This document shows, in pieces, positions 52,751 to 54,747 of a stretch of DNA of 54,747 bases. Source of the DNA: Balneolaceae bacterium (lineage in GTDB: Bacteria; Bacteroidota; Rhodothermia; Balneolales; Balneolaceae); the NCBI GenBank assembly GCA_020832225.1, contig JAFIFA010000200.1:1-54747 (forward strand), read 5' to 3'. The translations under genes were made by a program, and so were the position numbers. The notes beneath the pieces were generated by a model that saw only the letters and a list, made by a program, of their open reading frames with translations, was not told the origin of the DNA and did not search any database. How positions within the stretch are numbered: the stretch's first letter is position 1; each line of letters opens with the position of its first letter.

Positions 52751-53252
52751 GGGGTTCGATCTCTAACAAAATTTGATTCTTCTCTACGCTGTTACCGGCA
52801 ATGGCCTCCAGGGAGACCACTTTTCCGGATGTTGGGGCTTTTAATTCATTCTCCATCTTCATCGCCTCCAGAATAATGACGGGGTCGCCCTCTTCCACTT
52901 CATTACCTTCGGCCACTAAAAGCTCCAGGATTTTACCGGGCATGGGAGCCTCGAGAACACCGATTGATGCTGCAGCAGTGGTGTCAAAGCCAAGCTTTTC
53001 AAGCATCAGCTCCTCTTCATTTTTCACAACGGCAGTAACAAACTTACCGTTGATGGAGAAGGAGACGGTTTGATTCTCTACAGATATGTTATCGACTTTG
53101 TATAGTTTGGTTCCGGTTCGAAAGAGAACACGCCCATTTTCCTGAATGGTGAGGCTGTACGGGAGTTCGCTACCGTTAACGGTAGCCTTACCTTCACTGT
53201 CGTTGAGGCTCACCTCTATGGTTTCATCCCCGATTTGGCTTTCAAATTGCAT
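52743..53252 (-). CDS. Biotin carboxyl carrier (biotinyl domain) protein
   Basis: 169 residues. The C-terminal biotinyl domain spans about residues 95-168 with MPGKILELLVAEGNEVEEGD and ILEAMKMENELKAPTSGKVV, where the Lys of AMKM is the biotinylation site. The N-terminal half is a beta-rich domain (IEVSLNDSEGKATVNGSELP) of the type found in acyl-CoA carboxylase alpha chains. No carboxylase lies next to it, so partner genes are elsewhere. It overlaps murA by 8 and the upstream small gene by 11 bases, so all three are one transcript. Confidence 0.88.
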   Translation of the reverse strand: MQFESQIGDETIEVSLNDSEGKATVNGSELPYSLTIQENGRVLFRTGTKLYKVDNISVENQTVSFSINGKFVTAVVKNEEELMLEKLGFDTTAAASIGVLEAPMPGKILELLVAEGNEVEEGDPVIILEAMKMENELKAPTSGKVVSLEAIAGNSVEKNQILLEIEPRG

Positions 53253-53514
53253 GGTTCTGGATCTGTTTTAGTCCGATTTTAGTCGCTTTGAAGTGGAATT
53301 GACGGAGGTTGTCCGAATCGTAAAACGGAGATGATACCGCTCCGGGCTCTCCGGAACTCACCTCTACGTAACCCAGATTTTTCAGTCGTATCAGGTCTGA
53401 ACGGATCTCGCCGAAACTTAGTCCCGTCTCATCTTCCAGGTGCTCTACAGACTCCGGAAATATCAGTTCTCTGAGTATCGCTCTTTCAGAAGGAGATAGC
53501 TTGTCTTTTGGCAT
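53242..53514 (-). CDS. Small hypothetical protein, probable winged-helix fold
   Basis: 90 residues from ATG 53514. LSPSERAILRELIFPESVEH, LSFGEIRSDLIRLKNLGYVE then a hydrophilic wing-like stretch suggest a winged-helix domain, with KATKIGLKQIQ at the end. It may bind DNA or a protein. It overlaps the biotin-carrier start by 11 bases, which points to translational coupling. No family recognised. Confidence 0.62.
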   Translation of the reverse strand: MPKDKLSPSERAILRELIFPESVEHLEDETGLSFGEIRSDLIRLKNLGYVEVSSGEPGAVSSPFYDSDNLRQFHFKATKIGLKQIQNHAI

Positions 53515-53559
53515 AAGGGCAAAGATAGAGGGTGAGCGTGTGAATGACAACGATGGGTT

Positions 53560-54072
53560 CTACTCTACCCTGATATCACCATAGGTGATGACATTCTCGT
53601 TGGCATCAAGAACGATAATCCGATAGAGTCCCTGCGGCGACTCTGAAAGTCGTGCGATATCGAGCGGATTGAGCGGAATTGAGGTGAGGCCGGTTGAGAG
53701 CGGGCGGCGCGGGTCTTCGTATATCTGACGAATATTATTGGCGCCGTAATAGGCGAAAATTCTGAGGCCCGATACAGATTCGACACCGGTAATGATGAGA
53801 TCCAGAGAGATCTGATTATTTGATTGTACCGGATTTGGATAGGCCGGATCAACCTCAACCAGTCCCTGAAAGAAGGGGGCGATCCGCCAGTCGTCGGGAT
53901 CTTCACGAATAATCTCTCCGCGGGAGTCGGTCTCAGTAAACCCTTCGGCTTCCCTGAACGCATCTTGCTCAAACTCCCGCTGATCGCTTCCCTGGCTGCA
54001 GCCGATGAGAAGAAAGAGGGTTAGAACAAAAAATAGAGATCGCTTTTCCTGATGCGAATAGATTTTAAACAT
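53560..54072 (-). CDS. Lipoprotein of unknown function
   Basis: 170 residues. FFVLTLFLLIGCSQGSDQRE is a lipoprotein signal with Cys at the end of LLIGC. The mature part includes VEVDPAYPNPVQSNNQISLD, recalling the YPNP stretch of T9SS-associated and related extracellular domains, and LRIFAYYGANNIRQIYEDPR, RIIVLDANENVITYGDIRV, all beta-rich. Likely an envelope lipoprotein with an immunoglobulin-like domain. It is 46 bases upstream of the small winged-helix gene and probably heads the minus-strand run down to murA. Confidence 0.75.
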   Translation of the reverse strand: MFKIYSHQEKRSLFFVLTLFLLIGCSQGSDQREFEQDAFREAEGFTETDSRGEIIREDPDDWRIAPFFQGLVEVDPAYPNPVQSNNQISLDLIITGVESVSGLRIFAYYGANNIRQIYEDPRRPLSTGLTSIPLNPLDIARLSESPQGLYRIIVLDANENVITYGDIRVE

Positions 54073-54178
54073 GTCTGGCGGAACGGATTTGGCAAAGGGA
54101 ACAATTCATTCACACGAACCTTATAAAAATTTGGTAATTTTAAAGGCTCTGAATATTCATCAAAAGTAACAGATAATA

Positions 54179-54520
54179 ATGATACAGGTTTACGGAATTA
54201 AAAACTGCAACAAAGTCCGCGACACCTTCAAGTGGCTCAAGGATCACGAGGTGGAGTATGAATTTGTGGATCTTAAAAAAGAACCACTTACGAGAGAGGA
54301 GCTGCAGGAGTTTGTTGATATGATCGGCCTCGATGTTATGATCAACAGGCGCGGAATGAAGTGGAGGCAGCTTGGCCTCAAGGATAAAAATCTCTCTGAT
54401 GAGGAGCTTTTTGAGGAGCTGCTGGAACATCAGGTTATGATTAAACGGCCGGTACTTGTTCGCGGAGAGGCGATGCTGGTGGGATATGATGAGGACTCGT
54501 TTGAAGCATTTGTTGAATAG
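54179..54520 (+). CDS. ArsC/Spx-family protein (YffB-like)
   Basis: 113 residues. IQVYGIKNCNKVRDTFKWLK has a single Cys in YGIKNCNK, typical of the YffB/ArsC-like group, then VEYEFVDLKKEPLTREELQE, and the C-terminal MIKRPVLVRGEAMLVGYDED, which carries the Arg of this family. The thioredoxin-like fold with one Cys suggests a glutathione- or thiol-dependent reductase, or a Spx-like regulator; the role is not settled. The next gene begins inside its last 32 bases. Confidence 0.87.
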   Translation: MIQVYGIKNCNKVRDTFKWLKDHEVEYEFVDLKKEPLTREELQEFVDMIGLDVMINRRGMKWRQLGLKDKNLSDEELFEELLEHQVMIKRPVLVRGEAMLVGYDEDSFEAFVE

Positions 54521-54747
54521 AACCCTCTTTTTAGCGCTATTTCTCTGTCTGCTAACCAGCAGTATGCTTCCGGCACAGGAGATACTAACGTTCGACCGGA
54601 ATGAGCCGCCAGATATGGAGATGATGGTGGATGCCAGGGAGACCTTCGAATTTGAGGTGAGCTACGGTTTTTTTACACTGGGCTGGGTTGATGTGGAACT
54701 GCTGCCTGATACCACCTGGAACGGCGAAAAGGCGTATCACCTCCGTA
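54489..54747 (+). CDS. DUF3108-like secreted protein, N-terminal part
   Basis: The first 86 codons are in the window and the frame runs off the end. ATG 54489 lies inside the preceding gene, overlapping it by 32 bases, but gives a clean start: MRTRLKHLLNRTLFLALFLC then LLTSSMLPAQ, a signal peptide. After cleavage comes ARETFEFEVSYGFFTLGWVD and VELLPDTTWNGEKAYHLR, which match the opening beta-strands of DUF3108 periplasmic proteins. Function unknown; assignment is moderate because only a third is visible. Confidence 0.75.
   Translation, partial: MRTRLKHLLNRTLFLALFLCLLTSSMLPAQEILTFDRNEPPDMEMMVDARETFEFEVSYGFFTLGWVDVELLPDTTWNGEKAYHLR

Overview
The window is a 54.7-kb piece of chromosome from a Gram-negative, probably aerobic and heterotrophic bacterium. 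The best fit is the Balneolota/Rhodothermota branch near Bacteroidota. This is inferred from the mid-range base composition, A-rich leaders with few Shine-Dalgarno sites, a BlaI/M56 pair whose peptidase carries a TonB-like C-terminus, a Bacteroidota-type DUF4953 metalloprotease, and the beta-oxidation gene set. It was not tested by phylogeny. No tRNA, rRNA, CRISPR array, phage or classical transposase gene was seen.

Layout: 1-6.3 kb holds the end of a zinc metalloprotease, a gamma-carbonic-anhydrase-like protein, two acyl-CoA dehydrogenases and two small secreted proteins. 6.4-10.1 kb is an electron-transfer flavoprotein operon on the minus strand (etfB-etfA-fixC-fixX). 10.5-13.8 kb holds a lone receiver, an ABC-like membrane protein and ATPase, and a ferredoxin-NADP reductase. 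14-23 kb holds yihY, a class V aminotransferase, a DUF502 protein, alaS and a pyruvate dehydrogenase block (E1 alpha, E1 beta, E2). 23.5-29.7 kb holds unknown secreted proteins, a Tat-type sugar isomerase-like protein, the two parts of a GMC dehydrogenase, a creatininase-family hydrolase and a thioesterase. 29.8-36.9 kb is a fatty-acid oxidation operon (fadD, fadN, four-helix-bundle gene, fadA, dienoyl-CoA-reductase-like SDR). 37-45 kb holds a lipoprotein inside a 41-bp direct repeat, pspC, an M56/BlaI pair, an FeS photolyase, a dCTP-deaminase-like gene and rsmE. 45-54.7 kb holds a carboxy-terminal protease, hslUV, rng, murA, a biotin carrier and small genes.

The genes fit together. FadD activates fatty acids, the acyl-CoA dehydrogenases pass electrons to EtfAB, FixCX passes them to the quinone pool, FadN and FadA complete the cycle, and the SDR probably handles unsaturated chains.

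The most unusual content is a family of inverted-repeat elements built from a 7-bp unit (NGACTCA). Four sit at gene junctions in the etf and fad operons. Three begin exactly at the upstream stop codon (TA|GTC) and all end in GAC|TA. Deleting each one with one copy of TA restores a TAA stop and, at fadD/fadN, a perfect overlapping ATGAGTAA junction. This supports insertion with TA duplication. One element is linked to a four-helix-bundle (S23/Avd-like) gene. Two of them now supply the start codon and first nine residues (MTQDSRLKT) of FadN and FadA. Other short-period repeats of different sequence lie at 2000-2312 and 6848-6882. This is the best candidate for a little-described system here.
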